From positions 496,001 to 560,000 of the forward strand of contig NZ_CP099547.1 of the NCBI RefSeq assembly GCF_023973165.1: a DNA stretch of 64,000 bases. Reading direction: 5' to 3'. This document shows positions 27,044-34,337 of the stretch, one piece after another; position 1 is the stretch's first letter; each line of letters opens with the position of its first letter. Under the pieces are notes generated by a model that was given only the letters and a program-made list of their open reading frames with translations, was not told the origin of the DNA and ran no database searches. Source of the DNA: Arcanobacterium pinnipediorum (lineage in GTDB: Bacteria; Actinomycetota; Actinomycetes; Actinomycetales; Actinomycetaceae). Both the position numbers and the translations under genes were made by a program.

Positions 27044-27697
27044 TCACAAAGTTAGTGTTCCGGCCGGAATATCAAGTACGACGACGCCGTCGGGTTGGGC
27101 AGTTCGTGCGCCTTTGGTTATCTCAGATACATAGACGGCGAATTGTTCGACGTCGCTAACAGCCACTCGAAACGTCACGCCAGAATGTTCATAGAGCGTA
27201 TCGATGACGTCGTAGCCACGAGTGCGGGCATCGGCGTCGAATTTTCCGGCCCAACTGTGGGGGAGGGTGATGCGTTGGACTGAGCGCGTTACCGGCGAAA
27301 CCAGTTCGACTCCGGTTAGGCAGTTGCGTACGGAATCAGAATATGCCCGAACGAGCCCGCCGGTACCAAGCAGTGTTCCACCAAAGTAGCGCACCACAAC
27401 TGCAGCAATATCGGTGAGGTTTGCCCCGAGCAAAACATCGAGCATTGGCCGGCCAGCAGTACCAGAGGGTTCGCCGTCGTCAGAAGAATGGTTAAGCGGT
27501 TGGGCTCCGGCAACGCTGACGATGTAGGCGCTACAATGGTGGCGGGCGTCGGGGAATTCGGCGCGGGCTTGGGCGAGTAGATCGCGCGCTGAGTGCAGTG
27601 ATTCCACGCGGCGAATAAGAGTAATGAAGCGCGAACGCTTAATCTCGAGCTCGGAACGTAATTCGGTGCCGGCAGGCAAACGCAGTAAAGTAGTCAT
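27044..27697 (-). CDS. YigZ/IMPACT family protein
   Basis: A 217-residue UPF0029-type protein. The N-terminal domain shows SELEIKRSRFITLIRRVES, HHCSAYIVS and the signature NHSSDDGEPSGTAGRPMLDVL, followed by VVVRYFGGTLLGTGGLVRAYSDS. These identify the YigZ/IMPACT family, whose bacterial function is not settled (proposed to touch translation). The C-terminal domain (RTAQPDGVVVLDIP) belongs to the same family. No operon partner is visible; it is divergent from rpmF. Confidence 0.9.
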   Translation of the reverse strand: MTTLLRLPAGTELRSELEIKRSRFITLIRRVESLHSARDLLAQARAEFPDARHHCSAYIVSVAGAQPLNHSSDDGEPSGTAGRPMLDVLLGANLTDIAAVVVRYFGGTLLGTGGLVRAYSDSVRNCLTGVELVSPVTRSVQRITLPHSWAGKFDADARTRGYDVIDTLYEHSGVTFRVAVSDVEQFAVYVSEITKGARTAQPDGVVVLDIPAGTLTL

Positions 27698-27866
27698 CGA
27701 TGATTAGTCTATCAAGCATACGCCAGTGGTTCTGCGCACAAAACATGCCAGATGAATGATAGAAAATCTTCAAACGTGCTAAAGTAATTGCTTGTCTGCT
27801 TGGAAAACCAAGCTACTTGGTGAAAGCCAAGCACATAGATCTTATATGAAAGGAGCGGTTGGACTC

Positions 27867-28031
27867 ATGGCAGTACCTAAGCGCAAGATGTCCCGTAGCA
27901 ACACCCGCTCTCGCCGCTCCCAGTGGAAGGCTGAGCTCACTGAGCTTCAGACCGTAAAGTCTCTTGGTGGCCGCGAGGTTCGTATTCCGCGCCGTTTGGC
28001 AAAGGCTGCACAAAAGGGCTTGCTTGACTAA
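27867..28031 (+). CDS. rpmF: 50S ribosomal protein bL32, zinc-ribbon-less form
   Basis: A 54-residue protein starting at ATG 27867 after [32 protein letters not shown] is the bL32 N-terminus of actinobacteria. The four cysteines of the zinc-ribbon form are absent, so this is the C-minus type that needs no zinc. C-minus paralogues often belong to zinc-starvation regulons, but in some actinobacterial orders this is the only bL32, and the window cannot tell which. It sits beside the metal transporter locus. A perfect 18-bp terminator follows. Confidence 0.95.
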   Translation: MAVPKRKMSRSNTRSRRSQWKAELTELQTVKSLGGREVRIPRRLAKAAQKGLLD

Positions 28032-28040
28032 TTTAAGCTA

Positions 28041-28080
28041 ATAAGAATGACTCCAGTTAAAAAACTGGAGTCATTCTTAT
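28041..28080 (+). terminator. Terminator after rpmF
   Basis: ATAAGAATGACTCCAGTT / AACTGGAGTCATTCTTAT: 18-bp perfect stem with an AAAA loop, 10 bp after the stop codon, ending in TTCTTAT. Confidence 0.85.
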
Positions 28081-28146
28081 AATGTGCGCTCTTTAGCTCT
28101 AGCGTAAACTAAAACCAAAATTGTTGATGTGGTGTAAGGAATAGAA

Positions 28147-28851
28147 GTGTCTGGCAAGTATTTAAGTCTCGTCATTGCGTTGGGCCTTTTGGTTGGCGGA
28201 TGTAGTTCCCAGCCGCAACACTCCAGCGTGCCCGAAACATCTGAAGAACAACATGTTTCCCAAGAGCCACAAGAAGCAGAGCAGGCCGAGCCTTCTCTTT
28301 CCGAGGTGACCTTACGCCGAGCAATGAAAGAAGCTGATTTTGCGGACCGGGTTGAAGCCGATCAGCTTATCGCCGAAGCTCCCTTGTTACGTATCGTGCT
28401 TCCTAGCCGGTTAACGCGCCAGATTTCTGAGAATCCAGGGCGTATTGGTATGTGGGAAGATAGTGAAAAGCGCACCACCGTTGTGCTCAGTATTGCCGGC
28501 ATAGCAGGTATTGCTTCCGACGGCGAAAAGTATGCTGAGTTTCTTACCCAAGCTGCCCAGCTCTCTGGGCGCACTGTTACCTATATTGACACAGTCTTAT
28601 TTGGTGAAGTATCTGCCCACCACTTTGCCATACAAGGCGGGAGTCAGTTGGCTGAGATTTATGCTTTCGAGCTTGATGGAATCTCCTATGAATTAACCCT
28701 CAATGCAGCTGATGAGGCCGCCCTTGATGAGGTTAGATCCCATGTAGAACAAACATTTGCTGTGCCTGAAGTTCTCGGTAGTTCAAGCGGTGAAAGCGAA
28801 GATGGCGAAACCGGTGTGGAGGGCGAGAACGCGTCTGGGAACGAAGAGTAG
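28147..28851 (+). CDS. Putative lipoprotein of unknown function
   Basis: A 234-residue protein starting at GTG. The N-terminal signal (YLSLVIALGLLVGGC) ends in a lipobox LVGGC, so it should be lipid-anchored at the outer face of the membrane. A low-complexity Ser/Gln/Glu linker (about residues 22-50) precedes a globular part from RRAMKEADFADRVEADQL to about 210, and the acidic C-terminus (SGESEDGETGVEGENASGNEE) is probably disordered. I do not recognise the globular domain. The stop codon overlaps the next start by one base (TAGTG), so the two proteins are probably made together and may act together at the cell surface. Confidence 0.7.
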   Translation: MSGKYLSLVIALGLLVGGCSSQPQHSSVPETSEEQHVSQEPQEAEQAEPSLSEVTLRRAMKEADFADRVEADQLIAEAPLLRIVLPSRLTRQISENPGRIGMWEDSEKRTTVVLSIAGIAGIASDGEKYAEFLTQAAQLSGRTVTYIDTVLFGEVSAHHFAIQGGSQLAEIYAFELDGISYELTLNAADEAALDEVRSHVEQTFAVPEVLGSSSGESEDGETGVEGENASGNEE

Positions 28852-29843
28852 TGTTTGTTGAAGCTTGCCAGCCGCGCCCGATTGCTCGGCCACATGACGG
28901 CGGTGAAGTGCGGATCCCAGCATTAGGTATCCGCAACGCACAACCCGTGTGCTTTTATGATCTACGTCCAGCTCCGCTAACAGGTAGTGGAAGAACATTT
29001 ACTGGTGAAGTGATGGCATCTGATCTTCCCAACCCGAACCGGATTGCCTACGTCGTCTTGGATGGTACGTTACATAGCGCTACTTTTGTTGAAGATCCAG
29101 CGATTTCTTCGGACGCGGCAGTGGCCTCTAGCAACGAACAAATAACGGTGGCATACAGTTCGGTGGAAGGCCAAGTGAGCTATATGTCTTCGACCTATGC
29201 CGGCCCGCGACTGGTGCCGTGGCTAGGCTTTGCCCGAACCGGTGAAGATTTCACCCACCATCGGCTAGATATTTTATACGAAGAAACCCATGCCGATGCT
29301 TTGTTTGCTACCTCCGGTTCTACTGTAATGTTCAACGGGCATGCGCTGGTTCCGTATGTTGTGCGTATCCAAGATGAAACCCATGTGCGTGTAGTCCACT
29401 TCCGTGACGGGCAGTATGTGGGGATGTCTGCCCCCATTGCTTCGCCAGACTTTCTCATTGATGAAACGTCACTAGCCCTCGATAAGAACAACCACATTAT
29501 TCTCAATGCCCGTATTCAAGGTTTCGAAGGGCGTGGAGCTGGGGGACGTTTGGTGGCGAAGAGTGCCGATGGGTTTGAGTTTAGTTCCTTAGAATATCGT
29601 TCCTTGCCAGATCCGGGATGCAACGCAAAAGCTATCGGAAATCTGTTCATACACCCGCATTCAATGGTCGGGCGCCAACAAGGCTGTATCGTCGATATGG
29701 AAAGCGGAGACGTCGTTTACCGCTTTGACGACGGCGAATTTGGATACTCCGATGCGCTATGGCACGAAGATCGCCTTATTGTCGTCGCAGAACGAAACAA
29801 CGAATTGTGGCAATGGACCTTAGCGCTCGCGCGTAGCGCGTAA
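28851..29843 (+). CDS. Hypothetical protein, possible beta-propeller, coupled to the lipoprotein gene
   Basis: A 330-residue protein whose GTG start overlaps the lipoprotein stop by one base. No signal peptide or membrane helix is seen, so it looks cytoplasmic. Repeated strand-rich blocks (YVVLDGTLHSATFVEDP, ITVAYSSVEGQVSYMSSTY, HNRL-like FTHHRLDILYEE, SLALDKNNHIILNARI, GEFGYSDALWHEDRLIVVAE) suggest a beta-propeller or sialidase-like architecture, but no catalytic signature can be named. It runs convergently into the metal transporter permease gene, overlapping its 3' end by 24 bp. No function is assigned. Confidence 0.6.
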   Translation: MFVEACQPRPIARPHDGGEVRIPALGIRNAQPVCFYDLRPAPLTGSGRTFTGEVMASDLPNPNRIAYVVLDGTLHSATFVEDPAISSDAAVASSNEQITVAYSSVEGQVSYMSSTYAGPRLVPWLGFARTGEDFTHHRLDILYEETHADALFATSGSTVMFNGHALVPYVVRIQDETHVRVVHFRDGQYVGMSAPIASPDFLIDETSLALDKNNHIILNARIQGFEGRGAGGRLVAKSADGFEFSSLEYRSLPDPGCNAKAIGNLFIHPHSMVGRQQGCIVDMESGDVVYRFDDGEFGYSDALWHEDRLIVVAERNNELWQWTLALARSA

Positions 29844-30683
29844 CCAGCCAGTGATTACGCCACGGCGTGGGGCAAAGAGCCACGTGACAATAAAAATGGC
29901 TGTCAAAATCAAAACAATCATGGCGCCGGTTGGAACATCCCACGTCCATGAAGCCCAAATTCCTAAAAATGCACCCAATGATCCGATCGCTGGAGAAATA
30001 ATCATCATGGTTCCCACCCGGTCGGTAAGCATTCGAGCCCCAGCAGCCGGAGTGATAAGCAGAGCTAGCACAAGAATATTTCCAATGGTTTGGACTGAAA
30101 TAACTACCGCAGCTGCCACGGCCAAGTAGACGACTAGGTCTGCGCGCAATGTGGAAATGCCCAGGCTTGTTGCATAATCACGATCCACACTCACTGCTAC
30201 TAGCTTGCGATGATAAAACGCTAGTACGGCAATAATGAGGAAACCTAAACCAGCAACGGCGAGCATATCGGAGTCCGTAGAGCCGTTGAGGGAGCCGAAT
30301 AAGAACGATTCCAGGGAACCAGTATATCCAGGAATTCGTGACATAATCACTAGGCCTAGCGCAAATGCTGCCGCAAAAAACACTCCAATAATCGAGTCCT
30401 CTTTTAATCTGCGATGCTGAGCAAATAATGTGATCAGCAGCGTCACGATCACACCTGCAATAGCGCCCCCGAGCAGAATAGAGCCTTGGAGTGCAAACGC
30501 GGCTGCTACGCCGGGAAATACGGCATGGGCCAGAGCGTCGCCAACGAATGACATGCCTCGCAAGACCACATGTGCGCCGGCAACTCCACAAACAATTGCA
30601 GCTAAAACAGCCACCACTAGTGCACGCGGCAAGAAACTCAGTGCCGGATTGGTCAAATCATTAAGAAAATCAATAAGGTTCAT
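29820..30683 (-). CDS. Anchored-repeat-type metal ABC transporter, permease
   Basis: A 287-residue ABC-3 (ZnuB/MntB-like) permease with about eight helices. FLPRALVVAVLAAIVCGVAGAHVVLRGMSFVGDALAHAVFPGVAAAF is the conserved family start. The cytoplasmic coupling region contains RRLKEDSIIGVFFAAAFALG, and LLITPAAGARMLTDRVGTMMIISPAIG is also characteristic. It is the last gene of a four-gene operon (binding protein, anchored-repeat protein, ATPase, permease), with its start overlapping the ATPase stop by 4 bp. The family (zinc, manganese or related divalent cations) is clear; the metal is not. Confidence 0.9.
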   Translation of the reverse strand: MNLIDFLNDLTNPALSFLPRALVVAVLAAIVCGVAGAHVVLRGMSFVGDALAHAVFPGVAAAFALQGSILLGGAIAGVIVTLLITLFAQHRRLKEDSIIGVFFAAAFALGLVIMSRIPGYTGSLESFLFGSLNGSTDSDMLAVAGLGFLIIAVLAFYHRKLVAVSVDRDYATSLGISTLRADLVVYLAVAAAVVISVQTIGNILVLALLITPAAGARMLTDRVGTMMIISPAIGSLGAFLGIWASWTWDVPTGAMIVLILTAIFIVTWLFAPRRGVITGWLRATRER

Positions 30684-31408
30684 GCCAGTCCCAAACTTTT
30701 CAGTAGTGAAGAATCAGCGCGCACTGCGTAAGTATCCATCCATAGTTGGCGATCGCGTAGCGCACTAGGTTCACCAAAAGCGCGTACCGTGCCGTGAAGC
30801 ATCAATAGGTGGCTACACATATCTACAGCTCCCGGCAGATCGTGCGTCGACATAATAATGCCTACGCCTTGTTTGGCTAAGGAGGTAAAAAGGTCAGTGA
30901 GTGAATCCTGGTTGGGGTGGTCCAAACCAGTAAACGGCTCATCTAGCAATAGCAACGACGGTTGAGTTACTAAGGCGCGAGCAACAAGGAGGCGTTGTTT
31001 TTGCCCGCCAGAAAGTTCGGCAAGTGCACGCTCGGAATACTCAGCCAACCCAACAGTGTCAAGAGCTTGATAAACAGCTTGCCATTCTGTTTTCCCCAGC
31101 CGGGAAAACCAGGAGCGTTGCGGGATAAACGACGTGGCAACGAGCTGCTCGAGAGACATTGGGTAGTCCCATTCGATTTGGCGTGACTGGGGAACATAGC
31201 CAAGTTTGGCATGGCGTTCAATCCGTCCGCCCGACGTCGGCAACAAACCATTAATCGCGCGCATCAGCGTTGTTTTTCCAGCGCCATTGGGGCCAATAAG
31301 CCCGATAAGCTGGCCGGGATGCACATCAAAACTGACGTTGGAAAGCACATCGCGTCCACCTAGGCGCACACTGATATTGTCAACGTTGAGCAAGGCGGGG
31401 GAGCTCAC
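30680..31408 (-). CDS. Anchored-repeat-type metal ABC transporter, ATP-binding protein
   Basis: A 242-residue ABC ATPase of the ZnuC/MntB type. Walker A is IGPNGAGKTTLMRAI (about residues 36-50), the Q loop lies at GYVPQSRQIEWDYP, the signature is LAELSGGQKQRLLVARAL (about 138-155), Walker B LLLLDEPFTGLDHP and the switch His is in IIMSTHDLPGA. YVPQSR...W-DYP is typical of metal importers. It overlaps both neighbours by 4 bp (ATGA), showing tight translational coupling in the operon. Confidence 0.92.
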   Translation of the reverse strand: MSSPALLNVDNISVRLGGRDVLSNVSFDVHPGQLIGLIGPNGAGKTTLMRAINGLLPTSGGRIERHAKLGYVPQSRQIEWDYPMSLEQLVATSFIPQRSWFSRLGKTEWQAVYQALDTVGLAEYSERALAELSGGQKQRLLVARALVTQPSLLLLDEPFTGLDHPNQDSLTDLFTSLAKQGVGIIMSTHDLPGAVDMCSHLLMLHGTVRAFGEPSALRDRQLWMDTYAVRADSSLLKSLGLA

Positions 31409-32370
31409 ATCTCACCTCGTGCTTCCTTCTTCGTGGTAGCTTCACGCCGCTTGAGCAGGACAAAGGCGATAAGTGCGATCACAACAACACCAGCCCCCAG
31501 ACCTACTACCAGTGGCAATATCGACGATGAAGAGTCAGCCTCGGCGTTGTGCGCTGCTGATTCGGTGCGTTCGGAGACGCCAGATTCAGATGTCTGTTCC
31601 GGTGTAGATTTGTGGGCGCGTTCAGCACTTTCATAAGCGTTGGTAGCGTCCGTATCAGTTCCAACTGCGAAGGTCAGAGTCTGGGTGTCGGAGACGGTGG
31701 TGCCATCGTTGAGGGTTGCACTGGCAGTGAGGTGGACGTGATGGATCCCAGGTTCGGTAAATACCCAGTTGGCGTGGGTATGGGAGTGCAGCTCGACGTC
31801 GATGGGTTGTTGTTCGTTCTTATCCGATGTCCACAACACTTGTGGTGCACCGAAATTACCAGCCTGGACGAAGACGGTGAACTGGCCTGGCCCTTCATGC
31901 CCGCCATAGCTTAAAGTTACTGTGCCGTTGACGTTGTCGGTAACACCGGGATCTTGAGTATTCCACCCGAGCCACACTACCTGCGCGATTTCTTGCTGGG
32001 GGACAACCCACACCTTGTGATCAGCGTCGTTAATGAAGGAATATGTTTGATCTTGGGGAACTTCGAGAATTCCTTCGTCACTGACCCGATAGATCATGTC
32101 GGCTACGTGGCGCCACACGGGGGTAGTTTCGGTATCGTCGCGTGCCATCAAAGTCCATTGGTTATCGATGAGTTTTGGTCCCAGATCGATATGCCCAGCG
32201 CTGCGTTCTACGCGCTCACCGGCACTAGCAATGTTTTCGTTGGCGTCAACGCGCTGGGTTAGTGCTGGATCGGATTCGGTAGAACTAGGGGTGGTTGTTG
32301 CTGCGGCGGGCAGAGCAAAAATGGAGAGTAGGGCTGCGGTTGCAGATAGGGCAAATAGACGAAGTTTCAT
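31405..32370 (-). CDS. Membrane-anchored 'anchored-repeat' surface protein of the metal transporter operon
   Basis: About 321 residues from ATG 32370, which overlaps the binding-protein stop (ATGA); a longer in-frame start inside the upstream gene is rejected. A signal peptide (MKLRLFALSATAALLSIFALPAAA) is followed by an extracellular region. That region contains the actinobacterial surface-anchored domain: VVWLGWNTQDPG ... GPGQFTVFVQAGNFGAPQVLW ... VELHSHTHANWVFTEPGIHHVHL, with a metal-ligand-like HSHTHANW cluster. A Ser/Glu-rich spacer (about 235-280) leads to one membrane helix (ILPLVVGLGAGVVVIALIAF) and a basic tail KRREATTKKEAR. No LPxTG motif is present. It matches the family described as ABC-transporter-associated anchored-repeat proteins; a role in capturing metal at the surface is inferred. 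Confidence 0.82.
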   Translation of the reverse strand: MKLRLFALSATAALLSIFALPAAATTTPSSTESDPALTQRVDANENIASAGERVERSAGHIDLGPKLIDNQWTLMARDDTETTPVWRHVADMIYRVSDEGILEVPQDQTYSFINDADHKVWVVPQQEIAQVVWLGWNTQDPGVTDNVNGTVTLSYGGHEGPGQFTVFVQAGNFGAPQVLWTSDKNEQQPIDVELHSHTHANWVFTEPGIHHVHLTASATLNDGTTVSDTQTLTFAVGTDTDATNAYESAERAHKSTPEQTSESGVSERTESAAHNAEADSSSSILPLVVGLGAGVVVIALIAFVLLKRREATTKKEARGEM

Positions 32371-33911
32371 TGTTCTACCTTTGGAATATCGAGGTCTGCG
32401 GGCCATGGCGGCAGAGCGCCAGGGTTCAGACACGTGAATACGGTTGTGGTTAACGAAGTCATAAGATCTATGTAGGTTTGGCCTTCTTGAATGACATCGC
32501 CAGTGATAGGGCAAATATCAATGTTGTTTGCGTGGGCAAGGTTGGTTAGGGCCGGTGATTGTCCTGCGCCACCTAGTTCGGTAAATACTGCCGGGATGTT
32601 TAATGACGCTAGAGTTGCTGATAGATTGGCTAGATCGCGTGTTGATGGTTCTAGGCTGGGGTTTGGTGAAACATAGCCGGCGACGTCGAGTCCGTAACCT
32701 TTGGCGAAGTATCCGTAGCCGTCGTGGCTGGTAACTAGGCGTTTGTTGTTGGGTGGGATCATTGCCAGAGTTAGGCGCATCCAGCGATCGAGTTTGGTTA
32801 GCTGAGTTTTGTAGCGTTGAGCGTTGTCTTGGTAAATTGTTGCGCCTTGGGGATCGTAGGTGGATAGCGCTTGGGTAATGACATCGACGTAGGCGATCGT
32901 GTTGCGTACATCGAGCCACATGTGGGGATCTATTTCGCCGTGGACATGTTTGCCGATTACTGCTTGGGCTAATATCCATACTTGTTCGCCGGGTTTTCCG
33001 ATGAAGCGCCAGTTGCCTTTGGCTGGAATTTCAGTCGCGGTTGAGTGGGGGACTGCGATAACTGCGGTGTGTGGGTCGACGTCGTAGGGCGTTGCGTTGG
33101 TATCTTCGCCGCGTAACGTTAGGCGACCTGCTAGGGAGGCGGTGATGTCGACGTGTCCGGAGCTGATGATTCGGGTGGGCGTTGGTTCGACGTCGGTTGG
33201 ATCGATTCCGACGGCGAACGTGAGTGTGGTTTGCCCAAGTTCAGTGGTGTGCGAGCCTGAGTTAAGTGTGGCAGCCAGCGTGAGCTGGTAGGTGCCGGGT
33301 TTGCTAAATGCCCACGACATATGGGTATGGGCATTCGTTGGTAGTGCGAGGGTATCGGCGCTAGAGATGCCATCGGAGGTTGTTAGCCACGCGTTTGCTT
33401 GGCCAAATGTTCCAGTGGTGAAGGCTGCCATGTTGCCCGGGCCTTTGGCTGCAGTGGCAGTAAAGGATACTGAGTCTTGGGTTCCGCCAGAGCCATCGAC
33501 GCGTAGTCCTAGCCATGCAGTGGATAAGGCGAGGTCTTCTACTAGTGGGATATGGTAGGCGCCAAATGGGATTGCTTCATCGCCGAGTGCAATTATTGGG
33601 GCATTTGCGGGCAGATTGGCGTGCAGGGAGTCCATGAGGGCGGCATCTTCGAGCAGGAGTTGGTTGGTGATTGCTAGATCAGCGTAGGCGATAGCCCGGA
33701 TTGTGGAGAAGGTTGCCTCGTAGGTGTGTGGATCGCGTCCGGGTGGTACCAGTGCGGTGACGTTGAGCCGATCACCGGCGATATTGCGTGTGATATCAGC
33801 AAGGAACGGGGTAGAGGCGACGACGTTATGTTCTTGCGCTGGCGAGGTGGTGGTCGAACAACCGCTGATGAGGATTGCGGCACATAGCAAGATTGCCTGC
33901 AGTCGTTTCAC
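32367..33911 (-). CDS. Anchored-repeat ABC transporter, substrate-binding lipoprotein with inserted domain
   Basis: A 514-residue lipoprotein: MKRLQAILLCAAILISGC carries the lipobox ISGC. It is built as a ZnuA/MntC-type binding protein: VVASTPFLADITRNIAGD, PPGRDPHTYEATFS (first His ligand), EIDPHMWLDVRNTIAYVD (second His), LVTSHDGYGYFAKGYGLDVAGYV (third His) and AVFTELGGAGQSP (acidic ligand). Between about residues 118 and 320 a domain is inserted that resembles the next gene's product: TAWLGLRVDG, GPGNMAAFTTGTFGQANAWL and NAHTHMSWAFSKPGTYQLTLAATLNSG. This split arrangement is known from the anchored-repeat transporter family. It is the first gene of the operon, behind two operator-like repeats. 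Confidence 0.9.
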   Translation of the reverse strand: MKRLQAILLCAAILISGCSTTTSPAQEHNVVASTPFLADITRNIAGDRLNVTALVPPGRDPHTYEATFSTIRAIAYADLAITNQLLLEDAALMDSLHANLPANAPIIALGDEAIPFGAYHIPLVEDLALSTAWLGLRVDGSGGTQDSVSFTATAAKGPGNMAAFTTGTFGQANAWLTTSDGISSADTLALPTNAHTHMSWAFSKPGTYQLTLAATLNSGSHTTELGQTTLTFAVGIDPTDVEPTPTRIISSGHVDITASLAGRLTLRGEDTNATPYDVDPHTAVIAVPHSTATEIPAKGNWRFIGKPGEQVWILAQAVIGKHVHGEIDPHMWLDVRNTIAYVDVITQALSTYDPQGATIYQDNAQRYKTQLTKLDRWMRLTLAMIPPNNKRLVTSHDGYGYFAKGYGLDVAGYVSPNPSLEPSTRDLANLSATLASLNIPAVFTELGGAGQSPALTNLAHANNIDICPITGDVIQEGQTYIDLMTSLTTTVFTCLNPGALPPWPADLDIPKVEQ

Positions 33912-33926
33912 AGTACCCCTCTCAGT

Positions 33927-33963
33927 TAATAATCGTTCTCAATATATCTAAGAATAATTCTCG
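33927..33963 (-). promoter_or_regulatory. Two tandem operator-like sites upstream of the metal ABC operon
   Basis: On the minus strand TGAGAACGATTATTA (33927-33941) and CGAGAATTATTCTTA (33949-33963) match at 11 of 15 positions and start 22 bp apart, about two helical turns. The second contains the perfect palindrome AGAATAATTCT. They lie 16-52 bp before the binding-protein ATG. Their shape suits a Fur/Zur- or DtxR-type metal repressor, but the regulator is not in the window. Confidence 0.5.
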
Positions 33964-34337
33964 TTAACGGTGGGCGCAGATCTAGATGGGATTGTGTAAC
34001 TGTATTCATAGCCCGGGATTAGGAGATTGGTCTGTTGTGTTCGCTAATTTATCGGAGTGTCGCTAAGGAGGGTAAAAGTTGATTCAGATAACGCGCATTG
34101 TTAGGTGTGTTTATAGATGGATTTTTCCTTCGGCGTTCCACTAAATTGACCTTTTTGGAAAGTGATCTTTACGAATTGGGGGAAATCGTGAGATATGGGA
34201 CTTGTGTACTAAGTGTCGCTAAGAGCGTGGAGTTTATTCTTGTTATATGGGAGTGATGTAGATCGCCATGTTCTTTGCAGAGGCGGTAAATCGCTGTCGT
34301 GAGCTTGAAGTCGGTTACGTAATAGTTTGGAGGACTT
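33964..34337 (+). promoter_or_regulatory. cstA upstream region with a CRP/GlxR-like site
   Basis: This 374-bp stretch has no gene. AGTGATGTAGATCGCC at 34252-34267 resembles the TGTGANNNNNNTCACA operator of CRP-type regulators (GTGA, central TA, TC and GC match), and cstA genes are often under such control. The sequence GTGTCGCTAAG occurs twice (near 34057 and 34212). The ribosome site GGAGG is at 34330. No terminator or leader is recognised. Confidence 0.35.

Noticed and set aside
31405..32514. Longer start for the anchored-repeat protein (48 extra residues)
   Set aside because: The extra part lies inside the upstream gene, is Arg-rich and precedes a clear signal peptide; the ATGA overlap at 32370 is the natural start.
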